DNA from: an uncultured Alphaproteobacteria bacterium
GTDB lineage: Bacteria; Pseudomonadota; Alphaproteobacteria; Paracaedibacterales; CAIULA01
Length of the DNA: 30,111 nt
NCBI GenBank assembly: GCA_903905285.1
Contig: CAIVFQ010000109.1
Span: 1 to 30,111, forward strand
Direction of reading: 5' to 3'
Shown: positions 1 to 8,203 of the stretch, in pieces
Numbering within the stretch: the stretch's first letter is position 1
How the letters are laid out: each line of letters opens with the position of its first letter
The notes under the pieces: model-generated
What the model saw: the letters and a program-made list of their open reading frames with translations, nothing else
Databases searched by the model: none
What the model was told of the DNA's origin: nothing
Program-made: the position numbers and the translations under genes

Positions 1-69
1 ACGTTGATGCCCTCTAACAATTCCATTCTTATAATGCTCTTCGCTCTCACAAAATTTACATTTCGCCAT
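1..69 (-). mobile_element. IS1-like transposase, N-terminal end (cut by window edge)
   Basis: Reading the minus strand from an ATG at 69-67 gives 23 codons running off the window. The peptide starts MAKCKFC and continues through KNGIVRGHQR. A CxxC knuckle followed by an NG-x-x-RGxQR stretch is the usual N-terminal zinc ribbon of IS1-family InsA-type proteins. A strong purine-rich ribosome binding site (GGAAGGGG) sits about 8 nt upstream. Only the first residues are visible, so the family is inferred from this motif alone. The 66 nt between it and the next gene probably hold the end of the insertion sequence, but I could not define its terminal repeat. Confidence 0.6.
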
Positions 70-135
70 AACTAGGCCCCTTCCTTCTAAAAAACCTCAG
101 GGCATTATATCAAAAACTATCTATGGTTAAAAGTC

Positions 136-1242
136 TCAAATTTTAAAACCTTTTTCTGGGAAATTTTGAATATAGTCTTCTAAAGTTGTTCTTAAAATGC
201 CCGATTTATCACTAGAAACATTATAACAAGTTCCGCATTGTCGACACATTTGGTTCTTTGAGGCTATTAACAATGTGACCTGATGAACTGTTGCACCTGC
301 AGGTAGTTGAGCAAGGAAAGATGCTAAAACTTCAGGCGTTCTTACAAGCATAAGTAAAATAGCCTGCTCACTATGCAGGTAAGCTCTTTCAAAAGGCGAA
401 TTAGCGTGGCCTGTCGCTTTTTTTGTTTTTTGTGCTTGTGGAGAAAAATAGGCGAAGTTAGCCTCTTTATGACGGGCAGCCAAAGTTGATGGCCTTAGCT
501 TTGTGGATGTAGCTGCGGAGTAATATCCTAAAACCCTATCACGCATTTGTTTGGTAACACTGGAGGAACCATGTCCTGTTTCAAGGAAATTGTGGACGGT
601 TTTTGCCTGAAATATTCGACTTGGAGCTGATGAAACTTTCAGATCCAGAGGCTCAGAAACGGGCTTTCCACCGCTTACGAAAAGGGTATTTATGTCAAAT
701 TCCCCAGAAAGATAAAACCGACCTTCATGTTCATAAACAAACTGAATACCCAGTGAAGCAACATTCCTTCTTTTGAAAAATCCAGCATTCTTTTTAATTA
801 TTGCCTCTAAAATTTTCAGATTCCTGTCATGCCAAGCATCGCAAGTTGTTGTTGTGATTTGTCCGCCGTAACCATATTCCAAACTGCTTTTTAAAACCCT
901 TGGATCTTCACAGCCATGCTGCCTTTCCGATTGACAATAAGGGGATGGGCCTACCTGTGGGCTTTGTTTTGTGCGCGCCTTTTTTGCACGAGGAGGACTG
1001 CCCTCTTCTTGGACCTCTTCCTGCTCTTGAACCTCTTTATCAGCGTCGTCATCTTCGTTGGCAGCGGAGGCAGTGCGCTTTCTTAGTTGCATGGAAGAGG
1101 AAGAAGGGCCCCTTGGAGGGGGGGCAAAGTGGTGCCCCTTGCCCATTATCTCCACAGGCATATGATCAACCAGAACTGAACCATTGCACGTTAAATTTAA
1201 ATAAAAACAAGATAAAAATAAAAAGAAAATTTTAATAAACAC
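136..1242 (-). CDS. Secreted deaminase-like protein, candidate host-directed effector
   Basis: This 368-residue protein starts at a GTG; an in-frame TAA lies five codons upstream and no ATG is available. Residues 1-20 are a hydrophobic signal peptide with one lysine. Residues 60-80 are strongly acidic and 84-92 are basic (PRAKKARTK), resembling a nuclear localisation signal; a second basic patch is LRKRT at 53-57. The C-terminal part carries a HxE motif (H290-S-E292) at the start of a helix and, after a hydrophobic strand (VTLLIA), a CxxC (C333, C336). Together these are the zinc ligands and catalytic glutamate of the cytidine-deaminase fold. The organisation recalls the OTT_1508-like deaminases of intracellular Rickettsiales and fungi, but I cannot test that assignment. 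Expression would come from the promoter at 1290-1318. Deaminase fold: moderate confidence; substrate and host target: unknown. Confidence 0.62.
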   Translation of the reverse strand: MFIKIFFLFLSCFYLNLTCNGSVLVDHMPVEIMGKGHHFAPPPRGPSSSSMQLRKRTASAANEDDDADKEVQEQEEVQEEGSPPRAKKARTKQSPQVGPSPYCQSERQHGCEDPRVLKSSLEYGYGGQITTTTCDAWHDRNLKILEAIIKKNAGFFKRRNVASLGIQFVYEHEGRFYLSGEFDINTLFVSGGKPVSEPLDLKVSSAPSRIFQAKTVHNFLETGHGSSSVTKQMRDRVLGYYSAATSTKLRPSTLAARHKEANFAYFSPQAQKTKKATGHANSPFERAYLHSEQAILLMLVRTPEVLASFLAQLPAGATVHQVTLLIASKNQMCRQCGTCYNVSSDKSGILRTTLEDYIQNFPEKGFKI

Positions 1243-1289
1243 AATACTTACGCATTAAAGACTACAACAATGCATTTTATATAATATAT

Positions 1290-1318
1290 ATTATCTAAAT
1301 AGCAAATAAAAATTTCAA
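1290..1318 (-). promoter_or_regulatory. Sigma-70-type promoter for the deaminase-like gene
   Basis: On the minus strand TTGAAA (1318-1313) and GATAAT (1295-1290) are separated by exactly 17 nt. An AT-only tract follows. The predicted start of transcription would be about 40 nt before the GTG start of the deaminase-like gene. The same 160-nt gap must also hold the divergent dedA promoter, which I cannot define. Confidence 0.5.
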
Positions 1319-1401
1319 CACAGCCTGATTGTTTGTGATTTCGGCAATTGTTTGCTATGGTCAAGATTACTTAAACATTAAATTGAAGTAAGGCCCGGCT
1401 A

Positions 1402-1968
1402 TTGGAACAGTTCATTCAATGGGTTCAAAATTGGGGATACATTGCCGTTTTCTTGGGCTCTATGGTCGAAGGGGAATCGGTTATCTTAACGGCCAGTTCA
1501 ATGGCCTATCTTGGGTATTTATCTTTATATAAAATTATGATTGTGGCCTTTATTGGCACAGTGTTTGCCGACCAAATGCTTTATTTCCTGGGGCGTCATT
1601 ACGGCCCTGGCATTTTTGATCGCTTTCCAAAATTGAAAAAATCATCCAACCGGGCGTTTGCTTTGCTGCATAAATTTGATGTGTGGTTCATTATCGGTTG
1701 TCGTTTTATTTATGGCATTCGGGTCACCAGTGCCATAGTGATTGGGGCGGCACAAATTCCCTTATGGCGGTTTATTCCTTTAAATCTTCTTTCTGCCCTT
1801 ATTTGGACGCTTGTCAGTTGTATCGGCGGTTACATGTTGGGCGACGTGATGGAAGATGTTTTTAAACACTTTGATCTTATCCAGAAGTATCTTTTCGCTG
1901 GCATAGGGACGATTGCTGCGATTGTGGGGCTCTATGTTATTTGGCGCCGCTGGCGATCAAAGAAATAA
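1402..1968 (+). CDS. DedA family inner-membrane protein
   Basis: A 188-residue polytopic membrane protein of the DedA/SNARE-associated family, whose members are linked to undecaprenyl-phosphate and phospholipid translocation and to membrane potential. Visible family marks are the GSMVEGE segment near the N-terminus (acidic residue in a re-entrant region), FLGRHYG near residue 60 and the RFIYGIR stretch near residue 105 that matches the conserved basic motif, followed by a long hydrophobic C-terminal half and a basic tail (RRWRSKK). The start is TTG: an in-frame TGA lies six codons upstream, and a TAAGG ribosome binding site precedes it by about 8 nt. It stands alone, transcribed away from the deaminase-like gene and towards rnhB. 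Confidence 0.85.
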   Translation: MEQFIQWVQNWGYIAVFLGSMVEGESVILTASSMAYLGYLSLYKIMIVAFIGTVFADQMLYFLGRHYGPGIFDRFPKLKKSSNRAFALLHKFDVWFIIGCRFIYGIRVTSAIVIGAAQIPLWRFIPLNLLSALIWTLVSCIGGYMLGDVMEDVFKHFDLIQKYLFAGIGTIAAIVGLYVIWRRWRSKK

Positions 1969-1978
1969 TAGAGATAAC

Positions 1979-2002
1979 CTCACATAAATTGATTACGTTT
2001 TT
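1979..2002. repeat. 24-bp exact repeat, left copy
   Basis: The 24 bases here (CTCACATAAATTGATTACG followed by five T) recur exactly at 29790-29813. This copy lies in the 63-nt gap between the convergent dedA and rnhB genes. At the right-hand locus the same bases form the left part of an inverted repeat, but the flanking TATAGCC is absent here, so this is a partial copy. Confidence 0.8.
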
Positions 2003-2031
2003 TCTGGTTTTTCAAAGCTCTTGGGGGGAAA

Positions 2032-2652
2032 TTAAAGCTGTTCTAACAAATTACGAATAGGCGCAAAACTTCGGCGATGGTGGACCGTGACTCCATGTTG
2101 CTGCAAACCTTGACGATGAACCAACGTTCCATAGCCAACGTTTTTATCCCACCCAAAAAAAGGGAAATCTTGGTGCAATTGGCTCATCATTTCATCACGG
2201 TTGACTTTGGCGATAATCGAAGCCGCAGCAATTGAAAAACTTTTTTGATCGCCTTTAACAATAAGCTGGGTACAAAAACCTAAACCAGGGTCACGCACAC
2301 CGTCAATCAGCACATGATCAGGGATTACCCCCAATCCGGAAACAGCCCGCTTCATCGCTAATTTTGTCGCCCGGCTGATATTAAGTTGGTCAATCTCTTC
2401 AACGCTGCTGCTGCCTATATGGTAAGTCAGACACGGGTGCTGAATAAGCTGTTGGTATAAACTTTCGCGCCTCTTCTTGCTCAGTTTTTTTGAATCATTA
2501 ATTGTTTCCGCAAACTTTTCCGGAAATAAACGTTGGTCAATAATAACAGCTGCTGCGACAACAGGGCCAGCCCAGGGGCCGCACCCTACCTCGTCTATAC
2601 CGGCAACGATACCTTTGTATTGATTTTCAAAAGCAAAATTAGGCTGGGTCAC
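2032..2652 (-). CDS. rnhB: Ribonuclease HII
   Basis: A 206-residue endonuclease that removes RNA primers and single ribonucleotides from DNA-RNA hybrids. The DEDD metal ligands are visible as D20, E21, D117 (LIDGV) and D135 (KGDQKS), with DSKKLS at 53-58 and AAASIIAKVNRD at 142-153. The substrate-sensing GRG motif after the DE pair is GCG here (C24 for Arg). The GTG start overlaps the end of the upstream antiporter gene by 14 nt and has no Shine-Dalgarno (the preceding bases are CTCCTCCTC), so translation is probably coupled to that gene. Its length is normal for the family. Confidence 0.93.
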   Translation of the reverse strand: MTQPNFAFENQYKGIVAGIDEVGCGPWAGPVVAAAVIIDQRLFPEKFAETINDSKKLSKKRRESLYQQLIQHPCLTYHIGSSSVEEIDQLNISRATKLAMKRAVSGLGVIPDHVLIDGVRDPGLGFCTQLIVKGDQKSFSIAAASIIAKVNRDEMMSQLHQDFPFFGWDKNVGYGTLVHRQGLQQHGVTVHHRRSFAPIRNLLEQL

Positions 2653-3994
2653 GAGGAGGAGAAATAGTTTCCGTTAAGTCTTCTGGGTCATTAACGACCT
2701 CTGATTTTACGGACAAAGACTTTTCATTATGATGAGGTTTAAAGCCAAAAAACCTTTTAAGATGCTTAAACTCGTGCCTCACTTTAGTAAATTTCTGATT
2801 GTCAAAAAACCCTAAAACACCCTGCAAACTAGCAGAGTTTTCACGTGATAAACCTTGAAAATGCCTGGCAATTGCCAACCAAATGGGGCTAAATGCTAAC
2901 GACAAAACCGTCAAACCAACGATAAGACGTTCACCATCGTCGGTAATAATATTGGCCTCATGAGAGATTGTCGTCATTAAAAAGGCAAATTCACCTAACT
3001 GCGCCAACACAACACCAATTAAAAATGCTTGGGGCCATGGCAACCTCAAAAGACGCAAAATACCCACATTTAAAGCCGTCTTACCAATCGTAACGACAAA
3101 AAGAAGCTTCAAAACAATGCCTAAGTGATCCCAAATAAACTCTAAATCAAGAAGCACGCCGATCGACAAAAAGAAAACCATCAACAAGATACTTTGAATA
3201 GGCTTCGTTGATTCAATTATGGCTAACCGTTCATGTGTGTTTCCTAGCACAAGGCCGGCTAAGAAGGCCCCATAGGGAGCAGACAAACCGATCAAACCTG
3301 AAACAGCAGCCGCTGCGAAACAAAATGTTAAACTTGCTAAGGGTGTTAAATCTCTATCGCCAGCAATCATCTTTGTCAAAGGCAGACGAACACGTTGGCG
3401 ACGACTTAAATAGGTGATAAGAGCCGCGATCATCCCCATCGATACAATAAGCTTAATAAGAAGCAAGGGACTAAACCAAGACTCACCATAGTTTCTTAAA
3501 ATCAAAATCATCGGAACGATGGCTAAATCTTGAGCAATAAGAATACCAATTGCTAGCTGACCAACTTCAGTTTTTAACTCTCCAATGCTTTCCAGGACTT
3601 TGACAACAACGGCTGTCGAAGATATCGAGGCCACAAACCCCAACAAAAGTGATAACCCAGCTGACCAACCGAAGAAGCCTGATATGGCTAACGTAATGCC
3701 CAGACTGCTTACAACCTGCAAAACAGTGCACAGGGTTGCCACAACCCACACCTTCTTGAATGTGCGCAAGCTTAGTTCCATGCCCACAACAAACAGCAAC
3801 AAAAGAACCCCTAACTCTGCAAGCATACTCACTTGATCACGAGATTGGATAAAGGACAGCCCAGAAGGCCCCAACAAAATTCCTGTTAGAATATAGCCAA
3901 TAATCGGAGGTTGCTTAAGGCGAACGAATCCCAACCCCCCCGCTAGCGCAGCCACAACAACCATAGCAACTTCAGTTAAATTGTTTTCTTCCAT
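2639..3994 (-). CDS. CPA2-type cation:proton antiporter without nucleotide-binding domain
   Basis: A 451-residue membrane transporter of the CPA2 (KefB/YbaL-like) family, which exchanges Na+ or K+ for protons across the inner membrane. It has about twelve hydrophobic segments. Family motifs include PPIIGYILTGILLGPSGL near residue 30, LGVLLLLFVVGMELSL near 85 and GILIAQDLAIVPM near 150, where the aspartate lies in the ion-binding region. It ends in a short hydrophilic tail of about 70 residues with no RCK/TrkA-N domain, unlike Kef proteins. It precedes and overlaps rnhB and reads as the first gene of that two-gene unit. Ion specificity cannot be told. Confidence 0.88.
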   Translation of the reverse strand: MEENNLTEVAMVVVAALAGGLGFVRLKQPPIIGYILTGILLGPSGLSFIQSRDQVSMLAELGVLLLLFVVGMELSLRTFKKVWVVATLCTVLQVVSSLGITLAISGFFGWSAGLSLLLGFVASISSTAVVVKVLESIGELKTEVGQLAIGILIAQDLAIVPMILILRNYGESWFSPLLLIKLIVSMGMIAALITYLSRRQRVRLPLTKMIAGDRDLTPLASLTFCFAAAAVSGLIGLSAPYGAFLAGLVLGNTHERLAIIESTKPIQSILLMVFFLSIGVLLDLEFIWDHLGIVLKLLFVVTIGKTALNVGILRLLRLPWPQAFLIGVVLAQLGEFAFLMTTISHEANIITDDGERLIVGLTVLSLAFSPIWLAIARHFQGLSRENSASLQGVLGFFDNQKFTKVRHEFKHLKRFFGFKPHHNEKSLSVKSEVVNDPEDLTETISPPRDPA

Positions 3995-4250
3995 AGTTTA
4001 AAATTTAGCCTGCCTAACTGTCTTATCTTGGTTATTTATGAGGTTGATGAATATGATTTGCCTTAGAATAGCGAACAAATCTAAGGAGGCAAGTGTTAAT
4101 ATAAGAATTTAAGATTTTACTATCCTTATAGATATTTAAGTCTCACCGTAAATCAGTTTTTCTGTGAAAAAAACTTCTTGTTAAAAACATAGTATTTTTC
4201 TAGAATTATCCGACTCTGAATTAATCTTCAAAAAATCCAAACAGTATCGC

Positions 4251-4280
4251 TTGCATAAAAGACTTTTCTTCACATATAGT
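4251..4280 (+). promoter_or_regulatory. Candidate promoter of the LysM lipoprotein gene
   Basis: TTGCAT (4251-4256) and TATAGT (4275-4280) are 18 nt apart. An alternative lies at 4178-4206 (TTGTTA, 17 nt, TAGAAT). The first pair places transcription start near 4287, inside the region that a longer TTG-started reading frame would translate, and so supports the ATG at 4329 as the real start. Confidence 0.4.
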
Positions 4281-4328
4281 GAGGCATTATTTTGGTTAAA
4301 ACATGTACTCATGTCTAAGGTGTATCCT

Positions 4329-5168
4329 ATGCTTAAAGAAATAAGCATCGTTTGTTTAAGCGTTCTTATGATTGTTGGTTGTTCTCGGGAAGAACCTCCC
4401 TCTGAAATTGTCTATGCCAGACCCTTGAACCCTTACCACGTCGTAAAAGCGGGCGAGACGACTTTGATTGTCGCCCAAAAATATGGAATGAATGAAGACG
4501 AATTGATAAAAATCAATCGCCTAAAGTCACCTTACAGGCTTGTTCCTGGACAACGTTTGTTAGTTCATGCCAAAGCAGACGCTCAAAGCCCGTCAACCGC
4601 CCCCGCAAAAGAAGGGGACGTCATTGTTAAACCGTTAGCCTCAGCAACTGATGCAACAGTTTCCGCCGTAGGTGCAGCGACAGGAGCAGCTGCTCTTGTC
4701 TCTATGCCAACCCCGGGAAAAGGATCAAGTCTCACCACCGATGCGCCGACGGTTGCTGATGTTCCACCCTCAAATCAGCCAGTCGCTTCTGCGGGTTACG
4801 AATGGCCAGTTCAAGGCGAGGTTATCCAAAATTTTGGACAGCAACCCGATGGCAGCGCCAATGATGGTATTAATATCCGAGCCCCCGCCAATGTGCCCGT
4901 CAAAGCAATTGCCGAAGGGACGATTAAGGATGCCGGTGCCCGCATTCCTGCCTATGGGAATATGGTTGTCTTAAAACACCTTGATGGTAAACTTAGCGTG
5001 TACGCACATCTTAGCGAAATCACCGTCAAGCAAGGGGATAAGATCCTTAAAGGTCAGGTTATCGGCCGAGTTGGCGATACTGGCTCTGTAAAAAACAACC
5101 ATCAATTGTATCTGCAAATCAGAGATGAAAAGCTAAGACCGATCGATCCAACAAAATTACTTCACTAA
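4329..5168 (+). CDS. NlpD-like lipoprotein: LysM plus catalytically degenerate M23 domain
   Basis: A 279-residue envelope lipoprotein. I chose the ATG at 4329 because AAGGTG lies 6 nt before it and a lipoprotein signal follows at once: MLKEISIVCLSVLMIVGC, with Cys18 as lipidation site. A frame open from TTG 4251 would bury this signal. LysM (peptidoglycan binding) covers about 36-79. A low-complexity Ala/Pro/Thr linker follows, then an M23/LytM fold at about 159-274. The zinc site is lost: HxGxD reads N178-D-G-I-N182, and HxH reads Q259-L-Y261. Such domains in NlpD and EnvC do not cut peptidoglycan but activate cell-division amidases. That role is inferred. It sits 79 nt ahead of yajC on the same strand. 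Confidence 0.85.
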   Translation: MLKEISIVCLSVLMIVGCSREEPPSEIVYARPLNPYHVVKAGETTLIVAQKYGMNEDELIKINRLKSPYRLVPGQRLLVHAKADAQSPSTAPAKEGDVIVKPLASATDATVSAVGAATGAAALVSMPTPGKGSSLTTDAPTVADVPPSNQPVASAGYEWPVQGEVIQNFGQQPDGSANDGINIRAPANVPVKAIAEGTIKDAGARIPAYGNMVVLKHLDGKLSVYAHLSEITVKQGDKILKGQVIGRVGDTGSVKNNHQLYLQIRDEKLRPIDPTKLLH

Positions 5169-5247
5169 GATAAGCTCTAAGTGATTGCCAGAGGCGCCCC
5201 TTTAAGGATACAAATAAAGAATAATTTTACACAAACAGAGGAAAAAG

Positions 5248-5622
5248 ATGTTTTTAATAACTGCTGCACATGCTGATACAGCTCCGGTTTCATCAGGAGG
5301 TGGCTTTGACATCATGAGTTTCCTGCCTATTATTTTAATTTTTGGCGTTTTCTATTTCTTAATTCTGCGCCCACAGCAAATAAAAGCCAAAAAGCACCAA
5401 CAAACATTGGGCGGCTTGCGCCGTGGTGATCGTGTTGTTACCAATGGGGGCATCATCGGCACAATTAGCAAGATTGTGAACGAGCAAGAGATTCAATTGG
5501 AAATTGACGAGAATGTTAAGGTACGCTTTATGCGGGCAATGATTACAGACATCTTATCAAAAAACGAACCTGTTGCCTCTGAGCCGTCTAAGCCAAAAGC
5601 CCCTAAGAAATCAAAAGAGTAA
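5248..5622 (+). CDS. yajC: Preprotein translocase accessory subunit YajC
   Basis: A 124-residue single-pass membrane protein of the Sec holotranslocon. It has one transmembrane segment at about 24-41 (FLPIILIFGVFYFLILRPQ; the LRPQ following it is diagnostic) and a cytoplasmic domain with the GDRVVTNGGIIGTI signature. The C-terminal tail is rich in Lys and Pro. A ribosome binding site (AGAGG) precedes the ATG. It leads the yajC-secD-secF group, with a 29-nt gap to secD. Confidence 0.95.
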   Translation: MFLITAAHADTAPVSSGGGFDIMSFLPIILIFGVFYFLILRPQQIKAKKHQQTLGGLRRGDRVVTNGGIIGTISKIVNEQEIQLEIDENVKVRFMRAMITDILSKNEPVASEPSKPKAPKKSKE

Positions 5623-5651
5623 ATTACCTTTTTAGTATAGAGGAACGGAAC

Positions 5652-7250
5652 ATGTTGGTTATTCCACGCTGGAAAATATGGACTATTTTGGGAATTTGTT
5701 TCTTCGGCATGCTGTTTGCTATGCCTAACTTACTGTCGCCCGATCGTCTACAAACCATGCCATCATGGTTAAGAAACACTGTCAATTTGGGTCTAGAGCT
5801 AAGGGGCGGTTCGCATCTTCAGCTTGAGGTTGACCTAAAGGCAGTGGCAAAAGAATATTTGTCGAATCTTTTAGATGAAGCGCCCCTTAATCTTCGCAAG
5901 CAGCGAATTGGCTACACGAATTTAGTGGTTGATGCAAAGTCAGCAGGCACCCCAAGTTTAACATTTTTGTTGCGCAGCCCCGAAGATTCTGAAAAAGCCT
6001 TAAAGGTGTTAAGGGCAATTGACACTGGCTTAACAGTAACAGTTGAAAACACTAAAGTCACAGCGACGCTTAGCGAACAAATGCTTGAACACAGAAATCG
6101 TTCCATTATTGAGCAATCGATTGAGGTTGTTCGCCGGCGTGTTGATGAATCAGGGACGAAAGAACCGATTATTCAACGCCAAGGTGCCGACCGAATTGTG
6201 GTTCAATTACCTGGCGTGGAAGACCCAGCAGAGGTTAAAAAACTTATTGGTCGTACAGCCAAAATGACGTTTCGTTTGGTTGACAGCAGTGTGCCACCCG
6301 TTGTTGGCGCGCCTGGCGCACCTATGCCTTACAAAGCCGCCCCTTTAGGGAGTGAGTATTTAGAGGAAATCGCCCACGAAGGTCAGGTTCGTTATTTGGC
6401 CGTTAAAAAGCAAGTCATGGTCAGTGGCGAATCACTGGTTGATGCGCAAGCCACGTTTAGTCATACAGGTCAGCCTGCTGTTAGCCTTAAGTTTAATTCG
6501 GTTGGCGCGCGCAAATTTGCTGACATGTCTGCACAAAACATTAAGAAACAGTTTGCGATTATCTTGGATGATAAGATTATTAGCGCCCCTGTTTTCCAGG
6601 ATATTATTCCAGATGGCAATGGCCAAATCAGCGGTCACTTTACGGTCAAAGAAGCCAATGATTTATCCTTGCTATTGCGTGCCGGTGCCTTACCAGCGCC
6701 GCTGAAGGTCATTGAAGAACGCACCGTGGGGCCAAGTCTGGGCGCCGATTCCATTCATGATGGAAAAATTGGTACGGTCGTTGCGTTTATTCTGGTGTCG
6801 ATATTTATGTTCTTGTGTTACGGAACGTTTGGTTTCTTTGCCGATATTGCCCTTGTCTTTAACCTAATCCTTCTGTTCGCTGGATTGTCACTGTTACAGG
6901 CAACCCTGACTTTGCCAGGCATTGCCGGTATCGCCCTAACTATTGGCATGGCCGTTGATGCGAACGTCTTAATTTATGAACGCATTAAGGAAGAAATTCG
7001 AGCTGGAATACGCCCTATTGCGGCGATTGAGGTTGGGTACAAGCGTGCCATAACAACAATTATCGACTCGAACTTAACGACGTTGATTGGTGCCGCTGTT
7101 CTGTTTGAATTTGGTACTGGCCCTATTCGCGGCTTTGCTGTGACCTTGGCGTTAGGTATTTTAATTTCTTTGTTCACGGCCTTATCGTTGACGCACCTAA
7201 TTATTGTTTTATGGGCCCGTCGACAAAAAGTTTTGGCTCTTCCTCTTTAA
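5652..7250 (+). CDS. secD: Protein translocase subunit SecD
   Basis: A 532-residue inner-membrane protein that, with SecF, uses the proton gradient to pull exported proteins out of SecYEG. One N-terminal membrane segment (about 8-28) is followed by the periplasmic region beginning with GLELRGGSHLQLEVD (usually GLDLRGG; Asp is Glu here). Five membrane helices follow from about 370. The conserved IGMAVDANVLIYERIKEE stretch carries the proton-relay aspartate. The length is usual for an alphaproteobacterial SecD. The ATG follows an AGAGGAACGG ribosome binding site. Confidence 0.97.
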   Translation: MLVIPRWKIWTILGICFFGMLFAMPNLLSPDRLQTMPSWLRNTVNLGLELRGGSHLQLEVDLKAVAKEYLSNLLDEAPLNLRKQRIGYTNLVVDAKSAGTPSLTFLLRSPEDSEKALKVLRAIDTGLTVTVENTKVTATLSEQMLEHRNRSIIEQSIEVVRRRVDESGTKEPIIQRQGADRIVVQLPGVEDPAEVKKLIGRTAKMTFRLVDSSVPPVVGAPGAPMPYKAAPLGSEYLEEIAHEGQVRYLAVKKQVMVSGESLVDAQATFSHTGQPAVSLKFNSVGARKFADMSAQNIKKQFAIILDDKIISAPVFQDIIPDGNGQISGHFTVKEANDLSLLLRAGALPAPLKVIEERTVGPSLGADSIHDGKIGTVVAFILVSIFMFLCYGTFGFFADIALVFNLILLFAGLSLLQATLTLPGIAGIALTIGMAVDANVLIYERIKEEIRAGIRPIAAIEVGYKRAITTIIDSNLTTLIGAAVLFEFGTGPIRGFAVTLALGILISLFTALSLTHLIIVLWARRQKVLALPL

Positions 7251-7290
7251 CATCTTTGGATTTAACATTTTTTAGGTAAAAGGTTTTCTT

Positions 7291-8199
7291 ATGCGCCGCT
7301 TGCAGTTGGTTCCCCATAATACAAACTTCAATTTCATGGGGTTTCGTTTTATCACCTTCATGATCGCTGGCGTTATTACCCTGGCTTCGTTAGCAGGACT
7401 GATGACAGAGGGGTTAAATTATGGTGTCGATTTTCGGGGAGGGTTCATCTTAGAAGTCCGCATGCCCCAAACACCTGACGTAGCCCAGCTGCGCGATAAA
7501 CTATCAGCATTAGGCTTAGGCGAAGTGGTTTTACAAGAATTTGGCGACGCTCGCGATTTAATTATTAAGGTTGAACGCCAAGAAGGCGACGATCACGCTC
7601 AAGAAAATGCGATTGACAGCATAAAAACCACCCTAGGTTCAGGCGTTGATTACCGCAAAATTGATACCGTCGGCCCCAAGGTGGGCGGCGAATTGGTTCA
7701 AAACGGTTTGAAGGCTGTGGCTTTTGCCTTACTAGCCATGTTGGTTTATATTGCGATTCGCTTTGAATGGCAGTTTGCCTTGTGCGCTATTTTGGCCTTG
7801 GCCCATGACTGTATTGCTATTTTAGGGCTGTTTTCTTTATTGCCCTTTGAATTTAATGAGACCGCAATTATCGCTATTTTGATTACAGCGGGTTATTCCA
7901 TTAACGATACGATTGTTATTTTCGACCGTATTCGCGAAAACATTCAGAAATATAAAAAATTATCGATGGGTGAATTGATTAACAAAAGCCTGAACGAGAC
8001 GTTGTCACGGACAACCCTGACTGCCACCACGACCCTGTTGGCGTTGCTAGCATTATATTTCTTTGGCGGAAAAGTCATTTCCACGTTCAGCCTGCCCATC
8101 ATCATTGGTATTATCATCGGGTCATTTTCGTCCATCTGTCTCGCTGCCCCCTTGTTATCGTACTTGAAGTTGAAACGGGGCGAAGAAACGAAGGACTGA
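7291..8199 (+). CDS. secF: Protein translocase subunit SecF
   Basis: A 302-residue partner of SecD. The first membrane segment (about 20-40) is followed by YGVDFRGGFILEV. The C-terminal five-helix bundle carries ITAGYSINDTIVIFDRIREN, the conserved segment equivalent to that of SecD. An AAAAGG ribosome binding site is placed before the ATG. It lies 40 nt after secD, and the following glycosyltransferase begins 4 nt after its stop, so the export genes and the sugar genes are probably cotranscribed. Confidence 0.97.
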   Translation: MRRLQLVPHNTNFNFMGFRFITFMIAGVITLASLAGLMTEGLNYGVDFRGGFILEVRMPQTPDVAQLRDKLSALGLGEVVLQEFGDARDLIIKVERQEGDDHAQENAIDSIKTTLGSGVDYRKIDTVGPKVGGELVQNGLKAVAFALLAMLVYIAIRFEWQFALCAILALAHDCIAILGLFSLLPFEFNETAIIAILITAGYSINDTIVIFDRIRENIQKYKKLSMGELINKSLNETLSRTTLTATTTLLALLALYFFGGKVISTFSLPIIIGIIIGSFSSICLAAPLLSYLKLKRGEETKD

Positions 8200-8203
8200 T
8201 TTC

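Noticed and set aside
900..1235. 111-codon plus-strand frame opposite the deaminase-like gene
   Set aside because: It is the mirror of the low-complexity acidic and basic linker and has no ribosome site or recognisable motif.
4251..4328. Upstream TTG start for the LysM lipoprotein
   Set aside because: It would bury the lipoprotein signal 26 residues inside the protein, and a candidate promoter lies in this stretch.
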